Of a DNA stretch of 10,146 bases, positions 1 through 9,805 are shown in pieces. The DNA is from Melioribacteraceae bacterium. GTDB taxonomy: Bacteria > Bacteroidota > Ignavibacteria > Ignavibacteriales > Melioribacteraceae. The stretch spans positions 1-10,146 of the forward strand of contig JALSNL010000323.1 of the NCBI GenBank assembly GCA_026987055.1, given 5' to 3'. The translations under genes were made by a program, and so were the position numbers. The notes below the pieces were generated by a model. It made no database searches and was not told the origin of the DNA. It saw only the letters and a list, made by a program, of their open reading frames with translations. Every line of letters starts with the position of its first letter. Positions within the stretch are counted from its first letter, which is position 1.

Positions 1-1791
1 ATCATTTTCTTCGGCAAGTTTTATTCCGTCGGGAACATGTTGAATTATAATTTTTGCACTTTCTTCCGGTTTTAATGTATCGTGAATATTATAATTATCC
101 ATTTGGTTTTCAACAAAAGCCGTTGGGTTAAGTGTTTTGCCTATGTCGTGATAAAGTGCTCCAACTCTGGCCAACAGCGGATTTGCCCCGATTTTTTCTG
201 CGGCGGCTTCAATCATATTCCCTAAAGTTAACGAATGATTAAAAGTTCCTTGTGCTTTTTCCGCCAGGTCTTTTAACAGTGGTGTATTAAAATCCGTTAA
301 TTCCAAAAGTGTCAGTTCGGTTGTAATGTTAAAGATTTTCTCAAAGAAAATTATAAGTCCGTAAGTTAACACCGGACTAATCAAAGCATTTGATGCGGCA
401 AATCCACATTGAACAAGAATGTTTTCGGCAGTGTCAAAACGTTCCATTCCAAAAGCTACAATACTAATTACATAACCGAAAAGTATAAACAAAAAAGAGC
501 GGAAAATTTGATTTCTGTTTTTCATATCGCGAACGGTATATGCAGCCAGACCGCCGGCAAAAATATTCATTACAACCAGTTCATAATTATTACCTCTAAG
601 TCCGCCTACAATTAAAGCAACAACAACAGTACTGTAAAATCCTACACGGGAATCGAAGAAGATTGTTAACAGCATGGATACCGTAGGTACTAAAATTAAT
701 AATTCTACAGGAGCATTTACATTTAATTGATTTACAAGATATGTTATAAAACTGATTAAAACATAAACAATAGCTATCAAAAATATTTTGGAATTATCTT
801 CAAATATTTTTCTTCTGAATAAAAAAACGTACAGACTAATTAAACTGAAAATAATTAATATATGCAGAAGTTTGCCAAGTAGTTGTAAATATTTAGACCA
901 TGAGCCGGTTTTTTCTCCCTTTGCCATTCTGTAAGAATCAATCTTTAATTTTATTTCCGGTGTAATTCTATCGTGCTTGGCAACAATTCTTTCGTTTTCT
1001 TCTACAAGTCCGACATTTTTAGAAACTTTATCAACTAAAATTCGTTTTTCAGTTTCAGTTAGTTTAGGGCTATAAATAATAGTTGGTTTAATAAAATGAA
1101 CAAGGTATTCATCAATAAGCAAAGATAATTTTAAGTCGGTGCCAACTTTATTAAAAATTAACCGTTCAATTCTTTTTTTAGCTTTGTCAATATCATCAAA
1201 TCTTGTTTTAGGAACAAGATTCTCAAACTTACCGTCTTTGAGCGTGATAGTATCTTTAGCAATATCGGAATATTTTACATTAAGAAAATCTTGTTTGTAA
1301 ATTTCTTTTGTAAGATCTGTAATTATTTTAAATATTGTTCCCAAAGTTTTATGTTTTTCTACAGACAAAGAGTTTTCCAATTGACTGATTTTTCTTAATT
1401 TCTCAAAAGATTCATCGCTTAAAAAGGTTGTGTTTTTTGCAACTTGTTTTTTTTGAAATTGCTCATGGAGTAATCGGACTAATTTATTGTTGAATTTTTG
1501 TATAGAATCAAGAACAGCATTTTTAACAGAATGATTTAAGACAAAAACAGGATGTACTTTAGATTCTGCTTCTAAAACTTCCTTTTTATATGTATCAGGG
1601 GCTTTTAATATTTCAAAAGGTGTTGTTGCAATTAAATCATCTTTTATCCAGATAGAGCCAACAGAAACATCGGATTCAATTGATTCTCCACGAGGAAACA
1701 TTATAGCAATTAGAATTGCGGCAACTAAAAAAATTAGAAGTCGCAATTTGCTATTATTCTTAAATTTTTCTTTTGATATTAAGTTTAACAC
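1..1791 (-). CDS. pgpH: 7TM-HD family membrane protein, probable cyclic-di-AMP phosphodiesterase (PgpH/YqfF type), C-terminus cut by window edge
   Basis: Proteins of this family degrade c-di-AMP with a cytoplasmic HD domain controlled by an extracellular sensor domain. I translated 597 codons, open to base 1. Residues 16-32 form an N-terminal membrane helix. Residues about 35-290 are an extracytoplasmic region like 7TMR-HDED, followed by about seven hydrophobic helices (about 305-485) and then the HD domain. In the HD domain I see GTFNHS with H519, YHDIGK with H548-D549, a family-typical FVENQ, NIHD, and IIQHV near the cut. B. subtilis YqfF is about 711 residues, so roughly 110 are missing here. 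The start is GTG at 1791: the frame is closed by TAA at 1812-1810, and the first in-frame ATG lies inside the first membrane helix. The gene begins one base after the HAD gene stop, implying translational coupling. The family call is firm; c-di-AMP as substrate is inferred from the family. Confidence 0.9.
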   Translation of the reverse strand, partial: MLNLISKEKFKNNSKLRLLIFLVAAILIAIMFPRGESIESDVSVGSIWIKDDLIATTPFEILKAPDTYKKEVLEAESKVHPVFVLNHSVKNAVLDSIQKFNNKLVRLLHEQFQKKQVAKNTTFLSDESFEKLRKISQLENSLSVEKHKTLGTIFKIITDLTKEIYKQDFLNVKYSDIAKDTITLKDGKFENLVPKTRFDDIDKAKKRIERLIFNKVGTDLKLSLLIDEYLVHFIKPTIIYSPKLTETEKRILVDKVSKNVGLVEENERIVAKHDRITPEIKLKIDSYRMAKGEKTGSWSKYLQLLGKLLHILIIFSLISLYVFLFRRKIFEDNSKIFLIAIVYVLISFITYLVNQLNVNAPVELLILVPTVSMLLTIFFDSRVGFYSTVVVALIVGGLRGNNYELVVMNIFAGGLAAYTVRDMKNRNQIFRSFLFILFGYVISIVAFGMERFDTAENILVQCGFAASNALISPVLTYGLIIFFEKIFNITTELTLLELTDFNTPLLKDLAEKAQGTFNHSLTLGNMIEAAAEKIGANPLLARVGALYHDIGKTLNPTAFVENQMDNYNIHDTLKPEESAKIIIQHVPDGIKLAEEND

Positions 1792-1792
1792 T

Positions 1793-2641
1793 TTATCCTT
1801 TTTTTGCTTTTAATAGCATATCTAAAAATTCAGCTGTAGCATCTTCGTTGTTTGTTCTTTCCGTAATATAATCTGCCATGCCTTTAATTTCCTCTACCGC
1901 ATTTGCAACGGCAATTTTCAATGCATCCGTTCTAAATAAAGAGCGATCATTATACCAATCTCCCATAACAGCAGAATTTTTCACTTTTATTTTTAGATGC
2001 TTTGCCAGTCTAACCAAGCCTAATCCTTTAGAGCATTTTTTATTTCTTACTTCTAAAAAATATACTCCGTTCTCTCCTTGAGATTTATAAAAAGAAGTTC
2101 TTAGACCGAAAGCACTTGGAAATTTCATTTTATCTTCAATCAATTTAATTGAATCTTTATAATCACCTGCAACAACAAATTCCAGTGTTCTTGAAATATA
2201 AGGTTCGTAAGATTCTACCTCTTCAAACTTAGCTTGATATTTATCCATAAAATCAACCATTAAAGAATCTGCACTAGTATAATAAATTGCTTCGTCATGA
2301 CATAAAGCAATTTTTAATAATTGTTCGTCAGCTAATTTAATTGCTTTTTTTACATAGGAATCTTTTATATATGATTCGTAAATAATTTTCTTTTCAGGAT
2401 GACTTTTTATAATTGTACCATCAAGAGAAATTAAAGGAGTTTCCAGTCCAAGTTCCATTGCGTAATCAACCAAAGCATTGTGCAAGCGTCCTGAGGCAAA
2501 AGAAAAACGAACATCATACTTTTTAAGTTCGTGAACTAGTTCAATAGTTTCTTTGCCAATTTCCGCATATTTATTTAATAATGTTCCGTCTAAATCGAAA
2601 ACAACTAATTCTATTTTTTTTAATCTATTTTTATCAATCAT
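1793..2641 (-). CDS. HAD-superfamily hydrolase, Cof/IIB subfamily (probable sugar- or cofactor-phosphate phosphatase)
   Basis: This is a 282-residue cytoplasmic, Mg-dependent phosphatase of the Cof type. All four HAD motifs are visible: motif I FDLDGTLL (nucleophile D16, acid/base D18), motif II FASGR (S50), motif III K205 in SKGLGL, and motif IV GDWYND (D228, D232). The insertion between motifs II and III (about residues 85-190) matches the C2 cap that defines subfamily IIB, and the length is typical. ATG at 2641 is the only start in the open frame before motif I; no good Shine-Dalgarno sequence precedes it. It lies 26 bases after the symporter stop and one base before the 7TM-HD gene. The substrate cannot be read from sequence: relatives act on sugar phosphates, FMN or pyridoxal phosphate. 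Confidence 0.93.
   Translation of the reverse strand: MIDKNRLKKIELVVFDLDGTLLNKYAEIGKETIELVHELKKYDVRFSFASGRLHNALVDYAMELGLETPLISLDGTIIKSHPEKKIIYESYIKDSYVKKAIKLADEQLLKIALCHDEAIYYTSADSLMVDFMDKYQAKFEEVESYEPYISRTLEFVVAGDYKDSIKLIEDKMKFPSAFGLRTSFYKSQGENGVYFLEVRNKKCSKGLGLVRLAKHLKIKVKNSAVMGDWYNDRSLFRTDALKIAVANAVEEIKGMADYITERTNNEDATAEFLDMLLKAKKG
1796..1800 (-). promoter_or_regulatory. Ribosome binding site deciding the GTG start of the 7TM-HD gene
   Basis: AAGGA sits four bases upstream of the GTG at 1791 and directly abuts the TAA stop (1795-1793) of the preceding HAD gene, inside that gene's last codons. The spacing is short, but no other start codon in the open frame is better placed. Confidence 0.55.
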
Positions 2642-2667
2642 ATTTTTCTGAGGTATATTAAAAATAG

Positions 2668-4116
2668 TTATTTAATTTCTTTATTGTTATTAGATAAGAA
2701 TGATAAAAAAGTTCCAATTATTAAAGTAGCTAAAACTCCAATAATAGTAAACCACGTCCAAGCAACAAGTTTTAGAGCAATTACCGCAATCATAACAAAA
2801 ATTCCGGAAGTAAAACCTGCCAAAGCATCTTCTTGTGTAGCCTTTTTAACAAGCAAACCTAACATAAAAGTTCCTAACAATCCGCCGTAAGTAAACGAAG
2901 CAATACTTAAAGCAAGTTCTACAACTGTTTGTGGTGAATTCATAAAGAATATTGCTGCTCCAATCAACATTATCGCCCACATTACCGTAAACATTCTGGA
3001 TACTTTTAAATCTCTTTTTGGATCTTTTGTTTTTCTAAAAGGATAATATAAATCCAACATAGTAGAAGAAGACAGCGCACTTATTGAACCGGCTAAGGTT
3101 GACATAGCTGCTGCAAATAATCCGGCTATTATAATACCGGAAAACGGAGAGGGCATATTTTCAATTATAAATTTAGGAAAAACTTCATCGGAACGTAAAT
3201 CCAAATTTCCAAAATATGCATAGAGTGCAACACCAACAAGTAAAAATACAATCATTTGTAAAATTACCAATATACCGCTTCCAATAATTGCTTTTTGAGC
3301 TTTCTTTAGGTTTTTAGTTGTCAGTAATCTTTGTACAATCAATTGATCTGTTCCGTGAGAAGCCATTGAAAGAAAAGCTCCACCTAATATTCCACTGATA
3401 AGTGTGTAAGGTTGCGCAAAGAAATCGGCAACACTATTACCAAAATTCAGATTAATAACGCTCAATTTGTTTTCAGGTTGTGCCGCTTGTATTAAAGTTG
3501 TAAAGCCATCCGGTAAATAATGATATATAAGAAAATATCCTGCAAGTAATGCACCGCCTAGATAAATCAGCATCAGAAAAACATCTACCCAAATAATTCC
3601 CTTAACACCACCGGTAATTGTATAGAACAATGTAAATACAGCTATTATTATTATTGCTGTCGGATAATCAATTCCCAACATAAGTTTTAATGGAATTGCC
3701 GTAGCAAAAAGTCTAACTCCATCAGCAGCTGTACGTGTAAATAAAAATACTACCGAAGCAAAAGATCGGGTTTTATGTCCGAATCTATTTTCTAAATAAG
3801 AATAAGCTGTATTTAATTCTCCGGAAAAATATGCAGGAAGAAAATATTTGGCAATAATTATTCTGCCGATTAAATATCCGAATGTGACTTGTAAAAAATT
3901 TAAATTTGTTAAATAAGCTAAACCCGGAATTGAAATAAAAGTTAAAGTACTGGTTTCCGCAGCAACAATAGAAAAACAAACTGCCCACCAAGGAACAGAT
4001 TTTGAACCGAGGAAATAATCTTCGGCGGAATTTTGTTTGCCACCTTTAAAAACTCCAAATAAAGCAACTCCAACTAAAAAGAATATAATTATTCCATAAT
4101 CTACAGTTCTATCCAT
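2668..4116 (-). CDS. Sodium:solute symporter (SSS family), substrate unknown
   Basis: This is a 482-residue inner-membrane Na+-coupled transporter with about 13 hydrophobic segments, the usual topology and length for SSS proteins. Family marks are the AEDYFLGSKSVPWW stretch near residues 31-44, GGVKGIIWVD (169-178, where many members have WTD), the SHGTDQLIVQR motif (253-263), and AAAMSTLAGSISALSS (335-350), which carries the Ser/Thr residues expected at the Na2 sodium site. ATG 4116 is preceded by AGGA (4129-4126) nine bases upstream, and that site overlaps the TAG stop of the STAS gene. The hydrophilic C-terminal tail is very short, so no fused sensor domain is present. Sugars, amino acids, sialic acid and carboxylates are all possible substrates; the neighbours do not choose among them. 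Confidence 0.93.
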   Translation of the reverse strand: MDRTVDYGIIIFFLVGVALFGVFKGGKQNSAEDYFLGSKSVPWWAVCFSIVAAETSTLTFISIPGLAYLTNLNFLQVTFGYLIGRIIIAKYFLPAYFSGELNTAYSYLENRFGHKTRSFASVVFLFTRTAADGVRLFATAIPLKLMLGIDYPTAIIIIAVFTLFYTITGGVKGIIWVDVFLMLIYLGGALLAGYFLIYHYLPDGFTTLIQAAQPENKLSVINLNFGNSVADFFAQPYTLISGILGGAFLSMASHGTDQLIVQRLLTTKNLKKAQKAIIGSGILVILQMIVFLLVGVALYAYFGNLDLRSDEVFPKFIIENMPSPFSGIIIAGLFAAAMSTLAGSISALSSSTMLDLYYPFRKTKDPKRDLKVSRMFTVMWAIMLIGAAIFFMNSPQTVVELALSIASFTYGGLLGTFMLGLLVKKATQEDALAGFTSGIFVMIAVIALKLVAWTWFTIIGVLATLIIGTFLSFLSNNNKEIK

Positions 4117-4125
4117 ATTTATAAA

Positions 4126-4130
4126 TCCTA
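4126..4130 (-). promoter_or_regulatory. Ribosome binding site of the symporter, overlapping the STAS stop codon
   Basis: TAGGA contains both the TAG stop of the STAS gene (4130-4128) and the AGGA for the symporter start at 4116, spaced nine bases. Terminating and re-initiating ribosomes would meet here, consistent with coupled translation of the two genes. Confidence 0.5.
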
Positions 4131-4487
4131 TATAGTTTTTAATTCATCAATTGCATCTTGAACGGTTTCTTTTATTGGTAATACACGATCCAATTGCGAA
4201 ATTTCAATTAAAGTTCTTACACTTTTTTGCGGTGAGGCTAATCTGATGTGCCCATTATTGGTTTGTAATATTCTAAAAGATAGCAATATTGCACTTAAAC
4301 CTGAACTATCACAATACTCTATATCAGATAAATCAAAGACAAGTTTATTAACGTCTTCTGCTGTAAGAAGTATTGTTAGTTCAGCTTTAACTAAGCCGGA
4401 AATTGAAGCATCGAAAGATTTTTCTTTTAATTTGAAGATTGCTACACCATCTTCACTTTTAAATTCAAAGTTTATATTTTCATTCAT
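4128..4487 (-). CDS. STAS-domain protein, anti-sigma-factor antagonist-like (SpoIIAA/RsbV type)
   Basis: This is a single-domain cytoplasmic protein of 119 residues, the normal length for stand-alone STAS antagonists. The hallmark is the stretch DLSDIEYCDSSGLSAIL (residues 52-68): in SpoIIAA-like proteins the serine after Asp in DSSGL is phosphorylated by a serine kinase anti-sigma factor, here most likely S61 (or S62). The C-terminal part (LASPQKSVRTLIEISQLDRVLPI) matches the last strand and helix of the fold. No HATPase kinase, PP2C phosphatase or sigma factor is visible in the window, so its partner must be encoded elsewhere. It lies 31 bases after the DUF6913-like gene and 11 before the symporter. 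No clear Shine-Dalgarno sequence precedes ATG 4487. Membrane-transporter STAS domains exist, but this one is not fused to a transporter. Confidence 0.88.
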   Translation of the reverse strand: MNENINFEFKSEDGVAIFKLKEKSFDASISGLVKAELTILLTAEDVNKLVFDLSDIEYCDSSGLSAILLSFRILQTNNGHIRLASPQKSVRTLIEISQLDRVLPIKETVQDAIDELKTI

Positions 4488-4518
4488 AATAATAGTTAAA
4501 TAAAATTTTCAGAAGTTT

Positions 4519-5046
4519 CTAAAACATCCTTAACGAATTTAATAAATTTCTATAAGATATTTCAGAATTTAATTTGGAATTAATTATTTGAAAATTATAT
4601 AAATTTTCAATCTCATTTTTTTTAAATCCTACTTTGTATTTGGCTTTAACTAAACTTGTAACTCCATTGATAAATAAATTTTCATTTCGTTCCAAATCTA
4701 TAAGAACATCAAAATTGTATTTTGATAATTCAGCAATAAATTGCCTGTTGGGTAAACCGAATTTAGAAACATCATTTATTCCATATTCTATTATATTAAA
4801 ATTATTCGTTAAGTTAACTAAATTTCTTTTTATATCGTTAATAAGTATTGTAACGTTTTTTTTATGAATTGAAAAGTATTTTGCAACATCAATACCGTTT
4901 TGGAAATCAATATCATTAGCCGGAAATACTATTAAGTAATCATGCGCAGTAGTAACAAATTGATTAAAATTTGATTCATTTAATTTTTTAATCATTGTTT
5001 TTCTGAGTAAAAAGTAACCTATTTTCTTTTTTAGATTTTCAAACAA
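4519..5046 (-). CDS. Uncharacterised DUF6913-like protein, TTG start
   Basis: The protein is 175 residues, with a basic N-terminus (MFENLKKKIGYFLLRK), no signal peptide and no membrane helix. It alternates strands and helices: YLIVFPAND, VTILIND, FNIIEYGINDVSKFGLP, FDVLIDLE and KAKYKVGF. The order of these blocks, especially a G-x-P segment, then D-x-L-I-D-L, then an A-K-[YF]-K-V-G motif, resembles my memory of the Bacteroidota family DUF6913. It also resembles the first half of family-9 glycosyltransferases (LPS heptosyltransferases), though it lacks a second Rossmann domain. No function can be assigned. Translation starts at TTG 5046, two bases after the ligA stop, with AGGA at 5061-5058. 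An alternative ATG at 4995 (residue 18) would remove the basic N-terminus the family usually has. Confidence 0.75.
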   Translation of the reverse strand: MFENLKKKIGYFLLRKTMIKKLNESNFNQFVTTAHDYLIVFPANDIDFQNGIDVAKYFSIHKKNVTILINDIKRNLVNLTNNFNIIEYGINDVSKFGLPNRQFIAELSKYNFDVLIDLERNENLFINGVTSLVKAKYKVGFKKNEIENLYNFQIINSKLNSEISYRNLLNSLRMF

Positions 5047-5048
5047 TT

Positions 5049-7983
<2,935 letters not shown>

Positions 7984-7997
7984 TTTTTGAAATCCTT

Positions 7998-9362
7998 TTA
8001 AGATTTTCTAATGATTTTAGCGGCAAATGCACCATCTATATTATGCTTGTTCGGATATGTTTGTACGCATCCGTTTTCATCAATTACGGAAGCATCAACT
8101 TCTCCTTTAACATTTAGTAATTCAAAATTAGAATGCTTACTTAAAAATTTATTTACAACTTCAATATTTTCTTCAGGCTCAATTGTACAAGTACTGTAAA
8201 CAATTACTCCGTTTTCTTTAACTAACTCGGAAGCTTTGGTCAGTAATTCTAATTGTAGTTTGTTTAATTTTCTAATGTCACTTAAATCTTTTTTCCATTT
8301 GATATCCGGCTTTTTGGTAAGTGTTCCTAATCCCGTACAAGGAACATCAGCTAAAACTTTATCAAATCCGGTTTCATTAAATTCCAAAGCATCTTTAGCT
8401 AAAGTACGAACATTTTTAATTCCCAAACGCTCAATATTTTTATTAAAAACATGTAAACGGCTTTCAAATTTATCTAAAGCAACTATTTCACCTTCATTCT
8501 TCATGGCATCGGCAATAAAAGAAGTTTTACCACCCGGGGCAGCACACAAATCCAGCACTTTCATACCGGGTTTAGCGTCTAAAAGTTTGCAGGAAAACCC
8601 TGTGCTTTCATCCTGTAAAGAAAAATAACCTTTTTTGAAATATTCCCAGTTAGTAATATTTGTTATGGAGCTTAGTTGTAAATAATCTTTGATGAATTTA
8701 CCTTCCGTATAGTTTAATCCAACTTTTTTAAGCAATTCTTTTAATTCCGCAGAATTTGTTTTAAGATTGTTAATTCTTAAAGTATGTTTGGGTCTTTTGT
8801 TATTGGCTATTAATAATTGTTCGGTAAATTCTCTTCCGAAACGTTTTAACCATCGCTTTACTAACCAATATGGATGTGAATAATAGGCGCTTAAATAATT
8901 TATGGTATCTTTTTCCGCATCAGGATATCGTATTGAATTGCGATTTCTAATAATGTTTCTTAAAACAGCGTTAGTCAAATTTGCCGATTTTTCGCCTTGC
9001 AGTTTTTTAACAAATTCTACAGATTCATTTACGGCAGCATAATGGGGAACTCTTTCTAAAAATAAAATTTGATAAAGAGCAACTCGCATCGAATTTTTTA
9101 CATTAGGAATACATTTGGAGAATTGTCCTTTATAAAATCCATTTAGTATCCAATCAATTCGTCCTAACCATCTAATTACACCATGAACTATTTCAAACAA
9201 AAGAGCTTTGTCTTCACTAATTAAATCCGAATTTTTGAGTTCAATTTCTAATAATTTATCTAAATATGCGTCGGTTCTATCTATACGATTAAGTATTTTT
9301 ACTGCTAAACCACGTACTCCGCTATATAAATTTAATCCGTTAATGTTAGTATTATTTTGCAT
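7998..9362 (-). CDS. rsmB: 16S rRNA (cytosine(967)-C(5))-methyltransferase RsmB
   Basis: RsmB methylates C5 of C967 in 16S rRNA using S-adenosylmethionine. The protein is 454 residues, close to the family norm. Residues about 15-145 form the NusB-like RNA-binding domain (VRGLAVKILNRIDRTDAYLD at the start, then IVHGVIRWLGRID). The methyltransferase domain shows motif I VLDLCAAPGGKTS (269-281), motif IV ADVPCTGLGT with C342, and motif VI YSTCTIEPEEN with the catalytic C392. The presence of both cysteines and the NusB domain separates RsmB from RsmF/NOP2 relatives. ATG 9362 has TAAGGA just upstream with a short four-base spacer. It is the first gene of the long tandem block; 182 bases separate it from rpmE. 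In many bacteria rsmB sits with fmt/def, which are absent here. Confidence 0.95.
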   Translation of the reverse strand: MQNNTNINGLNLYSGVRGLAVKILNRIDRTDAYLDKLLEIELKNSDLISEDKALLFEIVHGVIRWLGRIDWILNGFYKGQFSKCIPNVKNSMRVALYQILFLERVPHYAAVNESVEFVKKLQGEKSANLTNAVLRNIIRNRNSIRYPDAEKDTINYLSAYYSHPYWLVKRWLKRFGREFTEQLLIANNKRPKHTLRINNLKTNSAELKELLKKVGLNYTEGKFIKDYLQLSSITNITNWEYFKKGYFSLQDESTGFSCKLLDAKPGMKVLDLCAAPGGKTSFIADAMKNEGEIVALDKFESRLHVFNKNIERLGIKNVRTLAKDALEFNETGFDKVLADVPCTGLGTLTKKPDIKWKKDLSDIRKLNKLQLELLTKASELVKENGVIVYSTCTIEPEENIEVVNKFLSKHSNFELLNVKGEVDASVIDENGCVQTYPNKHNIDGAFAAKIIRKS

Positions 9363-9495
9363 TTGGTCCTTAAATGTGTGTCGTTATAAAGTAGAAAAGA
9401 TTTATTTTTATAGTAATTAATTTAATAAAAAGATTCTATAAAAAAAGAACTATAAAGAAAATTATCGAAGCAAGGGGGACTGAAAGGGAAGAACA
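9363..9495 (-). other. Leader region of the rsmB operon, promoter not confidently identified
   Basis: This stretch between the rpmE hairpin and rsmB is very AT-rich on the template side, with several TATA-like hexamers (for example TATAGT and TATAAA on the minus strand around 9425-9455 and 9408-9413). None is paired with a good -35 at 16-18 bases. If the hairpin at 9496-9543 ends the rpmE transcript, a promoter must lie here; otherwise the operon is fed by rpmE read-through. Confidence 0.35.
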
Positions 9496-9543
9496 TTAAA
9501 ACTTTCTCAATTATTCCGTACAAAATAAAAGAGAAAGTTTTAA
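9496..9543 (-). terminator. Long hairpin immediately after rpmE, probable (possibly bidirectional) terminator
   Basis: A perfect 13-base inverted repeat (TTAAAACTTTCTC at 9496-9508 and its complement at 9531-9543) encloses a 22-base spacer. The spacer itself contains a five-base inner stem (TTATT/AATAA) with an eight-base loop containing GTAC. The outer and inner stems are separated only by a symmetric two-by-two mismatch. It begins one base after the rpmE stop codon. On the minus strand it is followed by a pyrimidine-rich TGTTCTTCCC; on the plus strand by CTTATTTTTT, a better U-tract. The stem is AT-rich, so intrinsic termination strength is uncertain. Confidence 0.6.
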
Positions 9544-9544
9544 C

Positions 9545-9748
9545 TTATTTTTTAATACCATATTTTTTATTAAAACGTTCAACTCTACCGGTAGAATCAA
9601 CTAATTTTTGTTTGCCGGTGAAGAAAGGGTGGCATTCCGAACATATTTCTAATTTAATTTCACTAACAGTAGATCTGGTAGTAAATGTATTACCACAAAC
9701 ACAACTTACATGGCATTCTTGGTATTTTGGATGAATATCTTTTTTCAT
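9545..9748 (-). CDS. rpmE: 50S ribosomal protein L31, zinc-binding (C+) form
   Basis: This is a 67-residue protein of the large ribosomal subunit, sitting at the intersubunit bridge region. The start [12 protein letters not shown] and the end [13 protein letters not shown] are typical of L31. The zinc-binding cysteines are all kept: C16 and C18 (CxC), then C36 and C39 (CxxC). This is therefore the C+ paralogue, not the zinc-free rpmE2 form that many bacteria induce under zinc limitation. ATG 9748 has AGG at 9758-9756, seven bases upstream. The gene has its own promoter and a hairpin at its 3' end, so it is probably mainly monocistronic. Confidence 0.97.
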   Translation of the reverse strand: MKKDIHPKYQECHVSCVCGNTFTTRSTVSEIKLEICSECHPFFTGKQKLVDSTGRVERFNKKYGIKK

Positions 9749-9776
9749 ATCTTTACCTATTAAATTTGAGCTTAGA

Positions 9777-9805
9777 AATATAAAGATTTATTGAAAAACT
9801 TTCAA
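9777..9805 (-). promoter_or_regulatory. Sigma-70-type promoter of rpmE
   Basis: On the minus strand a -35 box TTGAAA (9805-9800) and a -10 box TATATT (9782-9777) are separated by exactly 17 bases. Each box matches the consensus at five of six positions. The predicted transcript would start near 9770, giving a 5' leader of about 20 bases that holds the AGG ribosome binding site. The spacing and position relative to the ATG support the call, although AT-rich DNA raises the chance of false matches. Confidence 0.65.

Noticed and set aside
409..615. Plus-strand 68-codon open frame within the 7TM-HD gene
   Set aside because: It is antisense to membrane helices of the 7TM-HD protein, whose frame is fully open and matches the family from end to end.
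3785..3991. Minus-strand 68-codon frame inside the symporter
   Set aside because: It is an out-of-frame reading of the symporter; its Phe/Tyr/Cys-rich translation has no family resemblance.
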